From Isoetes taiwanensis (Eukaryota; Streptophyta; Lycopodiopsida; Isoetales; Isoetaceae), in assembly GCA_021234155.1 (NCBI GenBank), contig JAJEKV010000102.1:2784456-2848455 (forward strand): a DNA stretch of 64,000 bases, in the 5' to 3' direction. Below the pieces are notes generated by a model. The model was given only the letters and a program-made list of their open reading frames with translations, had not been told where the DNA came from and ran no database searches. This document shows, in pieces, positions 26,539 to 37,229 of this stretch (positions are counted from its first letter, which is position 1; the number at the start of each line of letters is the position of its first letter). Position numbers and translations under genes: made by a program.

Positions 26539-26654
26539 ATGATGAGTCTCTTTACACTTTCAAATGCATGTGGGATATTTGTGCAACTTGTCTTGAAATT
26601 CATTAGGCTTCTCCTTAACTATTTTTGAACTTTTAATTATTTGAATAAAGTATA

Positions 26655-26733
26655 GGTAAATTCTAATGGTAAGGATGCGATTTTGGGATCTTGAGTTTGT
26701 GATCTGATAATCAGGTTCGAATCTCCCATACAA
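26655..26733 (+). repeat. tRNA-like SINE head (copy A)
   Basis: TTCTAATGGTAAGGATG (box A-like) is followed about 45 bp later by GGTTCGAATCT (box B of RNA polymerase III promoters is GGTTCGANTCC). The spacing and the CCCATACAA end resemble a degraded tRNA-derived SINE head, not a functional tRNA. Confidence 0.5.
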
Positions 26734-27111
26734 CATAACAACTTTTTGAAAGATTGTATATAATTTTAAAAGGCTTTTGCATGAGCACACACGGAACAAG
26801 CTGGGCCCATGAACATACGGAACGTTACAAGACATTCTATTTTTACTTCTTTTGCAAAGGATTTCAAAAACTTATTTTTTAGGCCAGAATTGGATTGCTT
26901 CGAGTATCCTAGAACGTTACCAAACATTCTATTTGAGCATTTGGAACAGTACGAAACATTCTAAGTTTGGTGCTTTTAAGTTTCAACACTATTTCTAGTG
27001 AGGGTGCTTGACCATGAGCATCGGGACATTCACAGAACATTTTTATTTTTTAGTGTTTGCAATGTTCCAAAAACTTATTTTAGACCCCAAGGTGCTTGCC
27101 TATAACATCTT

Positions 27112-27923
27112 GAACATTCTAGAACATTCTGGCAGATGTTTTGCAAAGTTTCAGAAACTTTCTATTTTTAGACGTGAAATTACTTTCTATTTTTAAGACT
27201 AAGCTAGCTTGCACAAGTGGAACATTCTGAACATTCTATTTTGAGTGTTTGCAAAATTTCAAAACTTGCTATTTTTAGACTAGATGCTCACCCAAGTGCA
27301 TTTGGAATATTCTAGAACATTCGTTTGTGGGGTATTTGCAATCTTTCAAAAACTTACTATTTTAAACCCAGGTTGTTTAGCTATGAGCATAATGGATCAT
27401 TCGGAACATTTAAGTTTGACATTGCAAGAGTTTCAAAACTTACTACTTTTAGTGAGGTTAGAAAACTTTCTATGTTGAGCTCACAGGTACTATTGTTACA
27501 ATTTGGTCTTTACCGTGAGCATGCGGAACATTCTAGAACATTCTATTTTTGGAGCATTTTCAAAGTTTCAAAACACACTTTCTATTTTTGGTGACGATAC
27601 TTTCTATTAAGACATACGGAACCTTCTAGAACATTCTATTTTGAGCATTTGTAGCTTCAAAAAACTTTCTGTTACAGCATGAGGTGCTTACTGTGGTATA
27701 TTGAACATTCTATTTTTTGAACATTTATTTTGAGTGTTTGCCAAGTTACTAAAACTTCTGAGTTGGGCGACTTGCGGGGAGCATACGGAACGTGCCTTCT
27801 AGAACATTCCTATTACGAGTTTTAAACCCCAGAACTTTTAGAAAGCTTTCTACTTTTAGACTATGGTACTTTCTGTTTTTAGACTGAAGTCCTTACCCAT
27901 ATCTGGAACATTCCAGAACATTC
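27112..27923 (+). promoter_or_regulatory. cluster of perfect heat-shock elements (copy A)
   Basis: Mismatch-free GAAnnTTCnnGAAnnTTC sites lie at 27,112-27,129; 27,526-27,543; 27,619-27,636 and 27,906-27,923. Other units keep two or three boxes. These are fewer than in copy B, consistent with copy A being more damaged or less accurately sequenced. Confidence 0.65.
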
Positions 27924-28124
27924 TATTTTGAGCATTTGTAAAGTTTCAAAAAACTTTCTATTTCTAGACATTCTAGAAGATTCTACCACATTCTAGAAGA
28001 TCCTAGAACATTCTAGAAGATTCTAGACCCATCCAGAACACTCTAGAACATCCTAGAGCATTCTTAAATTATCTTGCCCTCGCCCTTAACTATATGTGAA
28101 CTTCCTTTTTTTTAAGAAATCAAT

Positions 28125-28192
28125 GCTTGGTGTTGTGTTAAGGATGGGGGGTTTGGGATGCAAGGACCAGGTTTGAGTCCCCTCCACGACCA
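28125..28192 (+). repeat. tRNA-like SINE head between the two array copies
   Basis: GTTAAGGATGGGGGGTTTGGG, then GGACCAGGTTTGAGTCCCC, gives box A-like and box B-like words at the expected distance. It resembles the tRNA-like stretches in copies A and B but is a different variant. Confidence 0.4.
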
Positions 28193-29851
28193 AGAAATTT
28201 TAAGGTGGGTGGGGGAGGTACGGATGGCTGAGATCGCACCACGTGGCGCATCCTCCACCGTTGATACGGGCGGAATTTCTGGTAAACCTTTGTTGAATGA
28301 TGAGAAGCCCTAAACTGAGAGAAAAAGGCCCTAAATTTGACGGGTGCAATAAAATAGGAAACTCGAGAACGGCCCAGATCTAGACGAATTGTTTTCACGG
28401 CTTTGATCTGAGGAAACTGCCAAATTTCGAGGGGGTCTTTTTTTATGGTTGTGATGTGCGCTGGTGGGAATATTCTAAGATTTTTTGGAAGTCCCATTTT
28501 CTCTTTAGCTTTCGAGTGTTATCAACCACGGTCATGTTTGCACTAGCGTAAAATCAGAAATCTCTGTGTTCTTCCTTCGCTATTGCTTTAACATGACAAC
28601 CTCGCAACACACTCCTCCTCCGTCTCTCTATTTCTTATTTGTGTTTTCTATCCTTATGCCGGGCAGTTTTATCCAATCGTGGTTTCGACGCTGCCTTCTC
28701 CGTATATCTCTGCTGGTAAGCACTCGTTGTCTTCTAATTTGGGACCTTTCTCCGCCACGCGGCGCTAGCCCCGCTTGTCGCCTCCTCTAATGTCTCCTCT
28801 CTCTGTCTACATGGCATTATTCTATTTTGTTGCTTACGACCACACTGGTATATAGAAACATGAGTACATAAGTTCCTTTAAAGCATTCTAGACATCTAAA
28901 AGCACCTAAAATACCCAATTACATGTGCTTCCAGTATTTTTAGAAGTTTTTTTGCTAAGGTATTTACATATGAGCATCTACAACATTCTATTTTGGCTCC
29001 TCACAATATCTCAAAAGCTTTCTATTTTTACATTCAAATGGTTACAGACAAATTCTTAAAAAACTTTCTATTTTTAGGCTGGCTGCTACAACATTCTGGT
29101 CTATTTTCACCGTCTGTAAAGTTTCAAAAGAACTTTCTATCTTCGGACTGGCCATGTATATATCTAGAGTATTCTAGAACATTTTAGGATATTGCATTTC
29201 GGCAGAACTATCTAGAACATTATATTTCGACTTCTTTGTAATGTTTCAAAAGAACTTTCTATTCTTAAACTGGCATGCTTACTCATCATCATTTGAGATA
29301 GTCTAGAATATCTATGTTGGTTGTTTGCAAATCTTAAAAGTACTTGCACACATTTCACAATATTCTATTATGTACTTATTCCAAAACATTCAGATCAGTA
29401 TATCTACAACAACCTAGAACATTTTAGAATATTACATTTTAAATTTTTGCAAAGTTCTAAAAAAGTTCCTATTTTTAGGTTGACGTGCTCGTCCATAAGC
29501 ATTTAGAACATTCTACAAAATTATACTTAGATTTCTTTACAAATTTTTGAAAAAACTTTTTACTTTTACGTTGAGGTACTTACCTATGGCATCTAGAGGT
29601 CTTAACACTGGCATTGAACTAAAATGTACATTTTCCTACCCAAAGCTCCTTTATATACTGAAAAAGAAGTCTCTTTTTCACATAAATGCATGTGGGATAT
29701 TTGTGCATACCCTAAATGCAAGTCCCCTTATATAGGGGAAAAGGAGTCTCTTTTCTGCACAAATACATGTGGGATATTTGTGCAACATCTTAAAATTCAT
29801 TAGGTTTCTCCTTAACTATTTTTTAAACTATCAATTATTTGAATAAAATAT

Positions 29852-29920
29852 AGGTTGGTCTAATGGTAAGGATGCAGTTTTGTGATGCAATAATCAAGGT
29901 TCGAATCCTCCCATACAACA
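29852..29920 (+). repeat. tRNA-like SINE head (copy B)
   Basis: TTGGTCTAATGGTAAGGATG (box A-like) at 29,855 and a perfect GGTTCGAATCC box B at 29,898-29,908. About 43 bp separates them, as in tRNA genes. The intervening arms do not form a convincing cloverleaf, so a tRNA-derived SINE head is the better call. Confidence 0.55.
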
Positions 29921-29999
29921 TAACAACTTTTCAAAAGGTTTATAATTTTAAAAGGCTTTTTGCATGAGCACCTGGAACATCTGGGCCCATGAACATCTG

Positions 30000-31123
30000 G
30001 AACATTCTAGAACATTCTATTTTTACTTCTTGCAAAGTTTCAAAACAACTTTCTATTTTTAGACCGAGGTGGTTAGCCTGAGTATTCAGAACATTCCAAA
30101 ACATTCTATTTGAGCATTTGGAACATTCTGAAACATTCTAGTTTGAGTGCTTTTAAAGTTTCAAAAAACTTGCTATTTCTAGACTGAGGTGCTTGTCCAT
30201 GAGCATCTGGGACATTCTAGAACATTTTATTTTTAGTGTTTGCAATGTTCCAAAAAACTTTCTATTTTTAGACTAAGGTGCTTGCCTATAAACATCTTGA
30301 ACATTCTAGAACATTCTATTTTGAATGTTTGCAAAGTTTCAGGAAACTTTCTATTTTTAGACCGAGGTACTTTCTATTTTTAGACTAAGCCGCTTGCTCG
30401 TGGAACATTCTAGAACATTCTACTCTGAGTGTTTGCAAAATTTCAAAAAACTTGCTATTTTTAGACTAAGATGCTCACCCAAGCGCATTTGGAATATTCT
30501 AGAACATTCGTTTGTGAGTATTTGCAATCTTTCAAAAAACTTGCTATTTTTAGATCGAGTTGTTTAGCTATGAGCATATATGGATCATTCCAGAACATTC
30601 TAGTTTGAGCATTTGCAAAGTTTCAAAAAACTTACTACTTTTAGACTGAGGTTAGAAAACTTTCTATGTTTAGGCTACCGTACTATTTATTTTTAAATTG
30701 AGGTGTTTACCCATGAGCATTTGGAACATTCTAGAACATTCTATTTTGAGCATTTGCAAAGTTTTAAAAAACTTTCTACTTTTAGACTGACGTACTTTCT
30801 ATTAGGAGCATCTGGAACCTTCTAGAACATTCTATTTTGAGCATTTGTAAAGCTTCAAAAAACTTTCTATTTTTAGCATGAGGTGCTTACCTATGAGCAT
30901 CTTGAACGTTCTATTTTTTGAACATTTTATTTTGAGTGTTTGTAAAGTTCCGCAGAACTTTCTATTTTCTGGTTGAGGCACTTGCACAGGAGATCTGGAA
31001 CATTGTAGAACATTCTATTTTGAGTTTTCTCAAACTTTTAAAAAACTTTCTATTTTTAGACTATGGTACTTTCTATTTTTAGACTGAAGTCTTTACCCAT
31101 ATCTGGAACATTCTAGAACATTC
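30000..31123 (+). promoter_or_regulatory. cluster of perfect heat-shock elements (copy B)
   Basis: Sites matching GAAnnTTCnnGAAnnTTC without mismatch occur at 30,000-30,017; 30,299-30,316; 30,403-30,420; 30,492-30,509; 30,724-30,741; 30,815-30,832 and 31,106-31,123. Further sites have one or two mismatches (for example near 30,090, 30,130, 30,190, 30,590 and 30,990). This four-box alternating pattern is the canonical binding site of trimeric heat-shock factors. The sequence match is direct. Function is inferred. Confidence 0.7.
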
Positions 31124-31210
31124 TATTTTTGAGCATTTATAAAGTTTCAAAAAACTTTCTATTTTTAGACATTCTAGAAGATCCTAGAACATTCTAGAAG
31201 TTTCTAACAG

Positions 31211-32065
31211 ATTAAATGGCATGGATATATATTGAGAAACGTTACCTTTAAGGGAAGGGAAATATTGCAATGGACACTCTTTTAGTTTGTGAAAGGCCTC
31301 AGTGCTAAGCTTAACTTTCCTGTCTTGTTTATTTTATATCTATTGTTTAAATTTGGTTTTCCTGGCGAGTGGGAAACTTTTTAGAATTTTTTTTCAGGTT
31401 GATTTTCCAAGGTTTTAAAGGTTTTTTCTATCGGGAAAGTTTCCCGATATCCCAAAAATCGGGAAAGAGTCATTGCTAAGATTTCTGGTTTTGGGTTTTC
31501 ATGGATATGACTCGCATGGTGAGACGCGTGTAGAAGACTGAAATAGGAGTTTGTGTTCTGACCATCTCTGTGCCATTCCGGTTGGATTTTTTTAGACCCA
31601 TCTCATCTCGGAGCAGACGTCTTCTGTGCATTCCGGATTTCTTCGTGAGGGGGAGGTGTGTTTGGAAGGTAGGTTTCTTTCTGGAAGAGCACACCAGCAT
31701 GTTGTTTCATCCATCTGGTTGAGCTTGGTGCAGGTAGAACCTTAATACCTCTCTTTAGGTCTTCAGAGCATCGCCATTACAACTCCGTCTGAGATGATTT
31801 TGCCTGGCAGCGAGGATCATAACGAGGTATTTTCCTCCCTTTTCGTAATTTTTTGTTTCGTGTATAAGAGAGATGGTTGAAGCAAATCCGAAATCTCTCA
31901 AGCAGTCGTAGGATTTTGTTTTTTTGTTGAGGCAAATCGGTCCACTTGGTTGAAAGGGTTTAGACTTGGAAAGTATCAGAGAAGGAAAATATCAAGGTAC
32001 AATACTTTCCTGAAAGCTGAGATTTTAGGATTTTCTGCCCCTCTCTATGTTTTCTTTTGATGCAG
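31211..32065. other. no gene recognised; contains one strong inverted repeat
   Basis: This is unique-looking sequence right of the array. An inverted repeat, ATCGGGAAA with TTTCCCGAT separated by one base, lies near 31,430-31,449, and a further ATCGGGAAAG follows. No coding frame is convincing. Confidence 0.4.
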
Positions 32066-33573
32066 GCACTTGCAACATCTCTCAATCAGATTTAGGGCCA
32101 GACAATTCGCAGGTGCAGGGCCTCTCTGTAAGCGTTGCGTCATGCTTTCCCATATTATTTTGATTGCTTTGCTTTGATGCCCATGATTAATTTCACTGGC
32201 CAGGACTTAGAGACTCTATTATACATTATAACAGTTTTTAACGTGATTTTGAGGAGGCACCTCCTCAAATCTGCTTGCAAAGGCTTACCCAAGGATGAGA
32301 GTGTCACCACATATTTCTGTTAGCCCTGGGAACCACTTATTTAAGGATCTGCAAACATCATTATTTCGGTGATGTGGAATTTATTAGGTTACTCTCAAAC
32401 CAGGAGCTACCTCTACCATCGTCTTTGCAAAGCTCTGAAATCCCTTTTGTTGTGTGCAGGATTCTGTGTAGGATTAGCCATCTAAATATATGGATGGTTT
32501 GGAGCAGATCGTAAATGTAAGCATTCAATAGATGCATCTCGAGGTCGCAACAAACTCTTCGTAGCAACTGCAATGATCACAACTGTACATTAAGGTAACT
32601 CTTGAAGCAATCCCTTTGTTGTTTGTCACTATATTCCCTTTGCATTATGTCATTACAATATAGATCTTATTTTTTATTTTGAAAAAACATTTAAAGTCAT
32701 TTCGTATTTGAATCTAGGGTTGCTACAACTCCTCTAATAATGGTATGCTAAATGATAAGTGAAAGAAGCTAATTTTGTGCCTTCATAGTTGCGTTGAAAT
32801 TTAGAGTTCTACTAACGCTTTACTATTTGTTTTATGGTCAGCATCTAGAGGGCTATAGCTAGAGTCTTGATATGCGAGCTTGATCATTCAGCAAAGCAAG
32901 GCAGCGAGGTAAAGTTAAACTTTTATAGTTAAAGCGATTTTTTAGAGCTACAACCGGGTGATATTGGCTTGATGCGTTATTTGTCCATATGTCTTCTCTC
33001 CAGGTTAAGGAAGTTGCCTATGTTTGTCATCTTTTAAACGCTTAATGCTCTTACATGTTTAATGCTGAAACATGTCATGTATTTCCAACAGTATTTTTGA
33101 GCCCTTAGTTATTTGTTCTCAGATTTTTTATCTGTAGAGCATTCACATCCCACTAACACTGCTTTCCTCCCACCAACATTGGAACCCGATCCTCAAAGTG
33201 AGGATGGGTTTGGTATTTGCAATGCTATGATTGGCCCAGTTCTGGCAATTTCACAACAGGTAAATCATGCTTTCTCATTTTGCTGCTAATAGATACGTTA
33301 TTGACATGCGGACAATTCGTGGATATGGACAATGAATATGGATTGGATGTATTCATCAGCATGCTTTCCCATTTATAACATCTCCACAATAGGTAATATC
33401 ATGCACCTCACTTATTTCATCCAATATAAGTTATGTATTTGATTACACTAGAATTGGGGGTTTATGTTTGATCATGTCGATTTGATTTAAGATTACTACA
33501 CAATATGTTGCAGGCATTAGAGCAAATAGATGGTGGAAAAAATAGACCAAATAGATGGCGAGAAGTTGGATAG
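32066..33573 (+). pseudogene. unidentified spliced transcript or captured gene fragment
   Basis: Several blocks are flanked by good plant splice signals: 32,066-32,127 (GATGCAG acceptor, CT/GTAAGC donor), 32,842-32,908 (donor GAG/GTAAAG), 33,138-33,259 (donor CAG/GTAAAT) and 33,514-33,573 (acceptor TTGCAG). The last two are in one phase and read EHSHPTNTAFLPPTLEPD, SEDGFGICNAMIGPVLAISQ, then ALEQIDGGKNRPNRWREVG and a TAG stop. The earlier blocks contain stops. I do not recognise the protein. The block lies upstream of a Helitron 3' end (35,671), so it may be gene sequence captured by a Helitron or simply a decayed gene end. Confidence 0.4.
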
Positions 33574-35411
33574 CGAAACTGCAATGCTGGAATTGAACTA
33601 GATGTTGAGAACTAATGAATTTTTTTGCGTAGCACTAACATTCCAGCCCTTTGTTTTGCCATATCTTTTGTTTATCTGATCAGACTTCATTGTTTCATAC
33701 TCAAAGATCTGAAGGACAGTACAAATGCATAGGAGAATATTTCTTGCTGAACCCGAGTATTTTTATACTGTCAAATCTTTATGGAGAAAGGAAAAGATGA
33801 ATATGCAATATGGAACAGGTTATTCAGGGCCTTCGTCAAGACTCTATGGTCCATTTAAACATCTGCATGCAAAACGTTGCATTGTCATGACATTGTTTCT
33901 CTAAGAGTTGTACTCTTAGCCGTACTCTTTAGCAGAAGCATTACTCTGATATCATAAAACAGCGCAACTCTATAGCCAACCCAGACAACAATTGATGCCT
34001 GAATTGTGCAATCCTATCTATACCTTAAGCATGAGATCCTAGATAAAGAAAAATAGAGGGCATGTGAATACATGTAAATAACAGTCTGGAAGGCGAAAAA
34101 TTCAATCGGTCTTAAAAGTAAGGCATGTCACCTTAAGAAGGGCTATAATATGCCGATTAGTTGAGCTTTCTGTACGGAATGTTTTTGGTTGGTTTTGGTT
34201 TTTGCCACTTTGGCACTGACATTTTTGGTAGGATAATTGTCTTATGTTATTTGTAATAAGACGAAAAATACAGTTACATGAATGAAGTTTGTGTTTTTAT
34301 AACCACATCTGACTTGCAAATACATTAGGTAATCCATAATAGGTAACCCATAATAGACATGCAATGACACCTGACAAAGTTGATAACAATGTTCACTAAT
34401 GATTAACAAAAACATGGCAACTTTGTTTTGGCAACAAGAGCATTCTTATCACAAAAACAATAGGTTGAAGATTAAACATGGCAATGTTTTGGCAACAAGA
34501 ATGCTTATTCAATTCCTTAAGCCTAATAAGGAAAGTATTGATAGTTATAGCATTTTAATTATAGCAAAGACAACATAACTGTTTATGGAACTATGAAAGA
34601 ATGGCAGGCATACAATTTGGTTGAGTTATTTGTCAATATGCTAGCATGTGGTCTAGAGTTATGGAGGTAAATCACTAGCACTTGCATTTTGTTCTGAGCG
34701 ATGCAATCTAAATCTCAACATTTCGTTCTTCTGGTTTCTTTGTATATATGTGAATCATACTTATTATGTGCGGCACATGGCCTTAGACATCAAGGATGTA
34801 GTTTTCACATTTCCGAGCACACCTTTGAGAGATCCACAACTAAAATAACTTTGGCATGCATTCCATAAAAGTTATAATGGGTAATAGCTTTCAATAAGCA
34901 GCCTTACATTAAATGCCTATGTCAGCATATGCCCATATTTATGCGGCGGCAATGCCAGACACAATTGTAATCATACTTATGTGTGACAATATGTGACAAT
35001 AACGTGCATTTCGTACCTTGGCTAAGATGTTATATGTCGAAGAAGTGAAGATATCATGGGAGCATCCAATAAAGTACAATATTAGGCCTTTTGCTGATGT
35101 GTTAGAGTTCCATTATGAGCTAAAGCATGCTAATGAACCATGATAAAATTTTGTGTTTTGCATTTCTCTATCTATTTTTTGTTGGTGTATTTAACTCCCT
35201 CTAAGAGTGATATTTTGAGCATAAATTTTGGATTTGTCTTTTCAAATTTTCGTCTTTAGAAGTAGATTTAACTGCCCCCAATTTCCGCATTGTTTTTCTT
35301 ATTAAAATTGATAAATGTAAAGTCAATACATTGACGAATCTGTCACTAGACAATTTCAATAACAAAAATAATTACGAAAAAATAATATCCATTCTTGCCA
35401 ATATCAACGTG
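33574..35411. other. no gene recognised
   Basis: AT-rich sequence with no supported exon. It may be the interior of the Helitron that ends at 35,671. Its 5' TC terminus could not be located. Confidence 0.35.
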
Positions 35412-35449
35412 CATTGTTGTCGAAGTTGCACATTGTTGTCGAAGTTGCA
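35412..35449 (+). repeat. 19-bp perfect tandem duplication
   Basis: CATTGTTGTCGAAGTTGCA occurs twice head to tail, just before the first Helitron-type hairpin. Confidence 0.9.
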
Positions 35450-35484
35450 TATATGGACATTAAAAAACACATGTTATGACATTA

Positions 35485-35514
35485 GCCCGGCAACGCCGGG
35501 CACACGTTTACTAT
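35485..35514 (+). mobile_element. Helitron 3' end, degenerate
   Basis: The hairpin GCCCGGCAACGCCGGGC (7-bp stem, AAC loop) at 35,485-35,501 is followed by ACACGTTTACTAT. The expected CTRR terminus is replaced by CTAT, so this terminus is probably inactive. Confidence 0.55.
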
Positions 35515-35642
35515 ATTTATAAAATAGGAACCCAGAGGACACTTAGAGGAAGAAATAAGTAATTATCCAAATGCAACAAGAGGCAATATCATCTACAAAT
35601 GCAAGAAATTAAGTTTAATTTTTACAATAGAACTGTATTTAT

Positions 35643-35672
35643 GCCCGGCAACGCCGGGCATCCGTTACTAGT
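35643..35672 (+). mobile_element. Helitron 3' end, canonical
   Basis: The same 17-nt hairpin (35,643-35,659) is followed by ATCCGTTA and CTAG at 35,668-35,671, then T. A short GC-rich hairpin, a spacer under 12 bp and CTRR inserted before T are the hallmarks of a Helitron 3' end. The element would extend to lower coordinates on the plus strand. The Rep fragment at 24.7 kb is in the opposite orientation, so this is a different, probably non-autonomous, element. Confidence 0.7.
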
Positions 35673-37229
35673 TTCTATTGTATCAGAATTATAGATGTAA
35701 TACTATGTTTCAAGTCTTGAATATAATGTTCTATAAAAAAGTAAGCATCTACATAGTGGTTTAACATGTTTCTATCTGCAACCTCTATGAATCATTTTTA
35801 AATTGCAAGTGTTTTCACATGATCATTATGCAAAGGGAACGACAAAACTATTTTCAAATTTTAAAAATTCCAATGCTGGTCATTCCGCTTCCGATTTTTT
35901 CCCGTTCCCGTTCCGGTCTCGTTTCAGGTAACTATGCCTCCAAGGTCTTTGCGCTACCTGCTACCACCACTCTAGAAAATAATCTATTGTTGTCCTAGTT
36001 GGTCTTGCAAAATGAAAAACTGGAGAAGCTCAAAAAGGACTCTTCGGCTATCTGTAGAAGGAACCCTAGACTACTGCTTTAATGCCTTGCATGTGAAACA
36101 CTACCAAAGTAAAATATATATAATATAATATGTTAAAACAGAATTCATAGGTGCCATAAAAAATGTTAAAAACGTATGCGCACTCTACATGTAGGGTATG
36201 GTCGCCTTCCTTCCTTCCTTCCTTCCTTCTTCGCGCATGGAACCGTCATCGCTCACCCCCCTCTAGATGAGTGTCTACTGCTATTTTCCCTTTAGCCGCC
36301 CACCACCCATCCTCTGTTTCATCACCATCCTTGGCGCTTAAGCTCCAAAAAGAACCCTCGAGGGTTAGCATCAAATCTTCACCGCAAAGACGTGTTACAT
36401 GAGTTAGCTTTTGCCCTGGGGCTTATGTTTATACTTGCATCAGTTGATTGGCCTGGCTTCGTGTGAGTATAAACAGCCTTTCCAAGTCGTGGCTCATCGT
36501 CGGGAGGGAAGGGCTTTATAAGGGAAGTTGCCAACCTAAGCAGGCCTAACACAGCCCAAATTTAACCGTAACCCAATCGCCCACCCGTTTAGTTCCGTCC
36601 TTAACACTGCTCCGGGCCAAAGAAGGTTTTCGCGAACCTTGGGGCAAGTTCGCGTGTTCCAAAGCAGTTTTCGCAAGCTTGGAGCCCAAAGATTCCAATT
36701 AGTCCTAACTCGCAACAAGAAAAGATCCGGCCAAATTTTTTGGCTCCGAGTTTGATCCATTAAGGTTAGTCAACACAGATTACACGGTCATGGATTGCTT
36801 TTACATGCTTTAGTCACATGCCTTTGAACGCTTTTCCACCCCTTGGCTTTGGTTTTCCCTTTGTTTTGTGTTTGCCCGAGTTTGATTCATAGTTTTGGTT
36901 CATAGAGTTTGTGATTTAGTCGTCTCTAGTTGCTTTGCCTTTGCTTTGGCTTTCACCCGCCTTGTGCCCTCCCTTATAGTCTCAAAGATGACCCGCCGGA
37001 TAAAGCGCCTTCGGCTAGGGACCCGCAAATCAAACAACCTCATCCCGCTCCTAAGTCCGCCTCGCGTAATCCTATGATTCCACCATTGCGCCCCCTATCT
37101 TCAGCCCTTTTTTTTGGGCCTCAAGATCCCTCCTCGCACACCTAGATGCACATCTCTACTGGCTCCCTCACGATCTTCGGTCGCAGTACCGCTAGATCGA
37201 TGCTCGCCAAAGGTTTGTTCCCCGAATGC
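35673..37229. other. flank of the LTR retrotransposon; (TTCC)n tract and possible LINE ORF1 remains
   Basis: A (TTCC)n tract at 36,205-36,229 may be another LINE tail. From about 36,970 a Pro/Arg-rich plus-strand frame (MTRRIKRLRLGTRKS and a frameshifted continuation to 37,226) abuts the 5' LTR. It may belong to the same interrupted LINE whose 3' part follows the 3' LTR, but I cannot prove continuity. Confidence 0.35.

Larger units (their letters stand above)
25350..28050. repeat. minisatellite copy A (HSE-bearing array upstream of Helitron Rep)
   Basis: Copy A of a long duplicated block. It starts within the end of the Rep coding repeats, then carries degenerate units of roughly 90 bp built on GAACATTCTAGAACATTCTA, TTTTGAGCATTTGCAAAG and TTTCAAAAAACTTTCTA. 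The mid-block holds a TATA palindrome (26,521-26,538) and a tRNA-like sequence (26,655-26,733). It aligns with copy B at offsets of 3,200-3,240 bp but has many small indels and short scrambled stretches relative to B. Confidence 0.85.
28570..31210. repeat. minisatellite copy B (HSE-bearing array)
   Basis: Copy B of the duplicated block. It opens with a trace of the Rep repeat on the minus strand (an ETEEECVARL reading near 28,600-28,630), then has the same succession as copy A: a degenerate array (28,860-29,600), a TATA block (29,640-29,800), a tRNA-like sequence (29,852-29,920) and a regular array (29,950-31,200). Unit boundaries marked by TTTTTAGACT or GATCGAG fall at about 30,271, 30,360, 30,464, 30,553 and 30,644, giving a period of 80-104 bp. 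Copy B is more regular than A. Confidence 0.85.

Noticed and set aside
29852..29920. A functional tRNA gene
   Set aside because: Box A and box B are present, but I cannot fold an acceptor and anticodon arm. A copy at the matching array position shows it is part of a repeat.
25600..31210. CRISPR array
   Set aside because: The repeats are degenerate, about 90 bp long and without uniform spacers, and the sequence is plainly eukaryotic.
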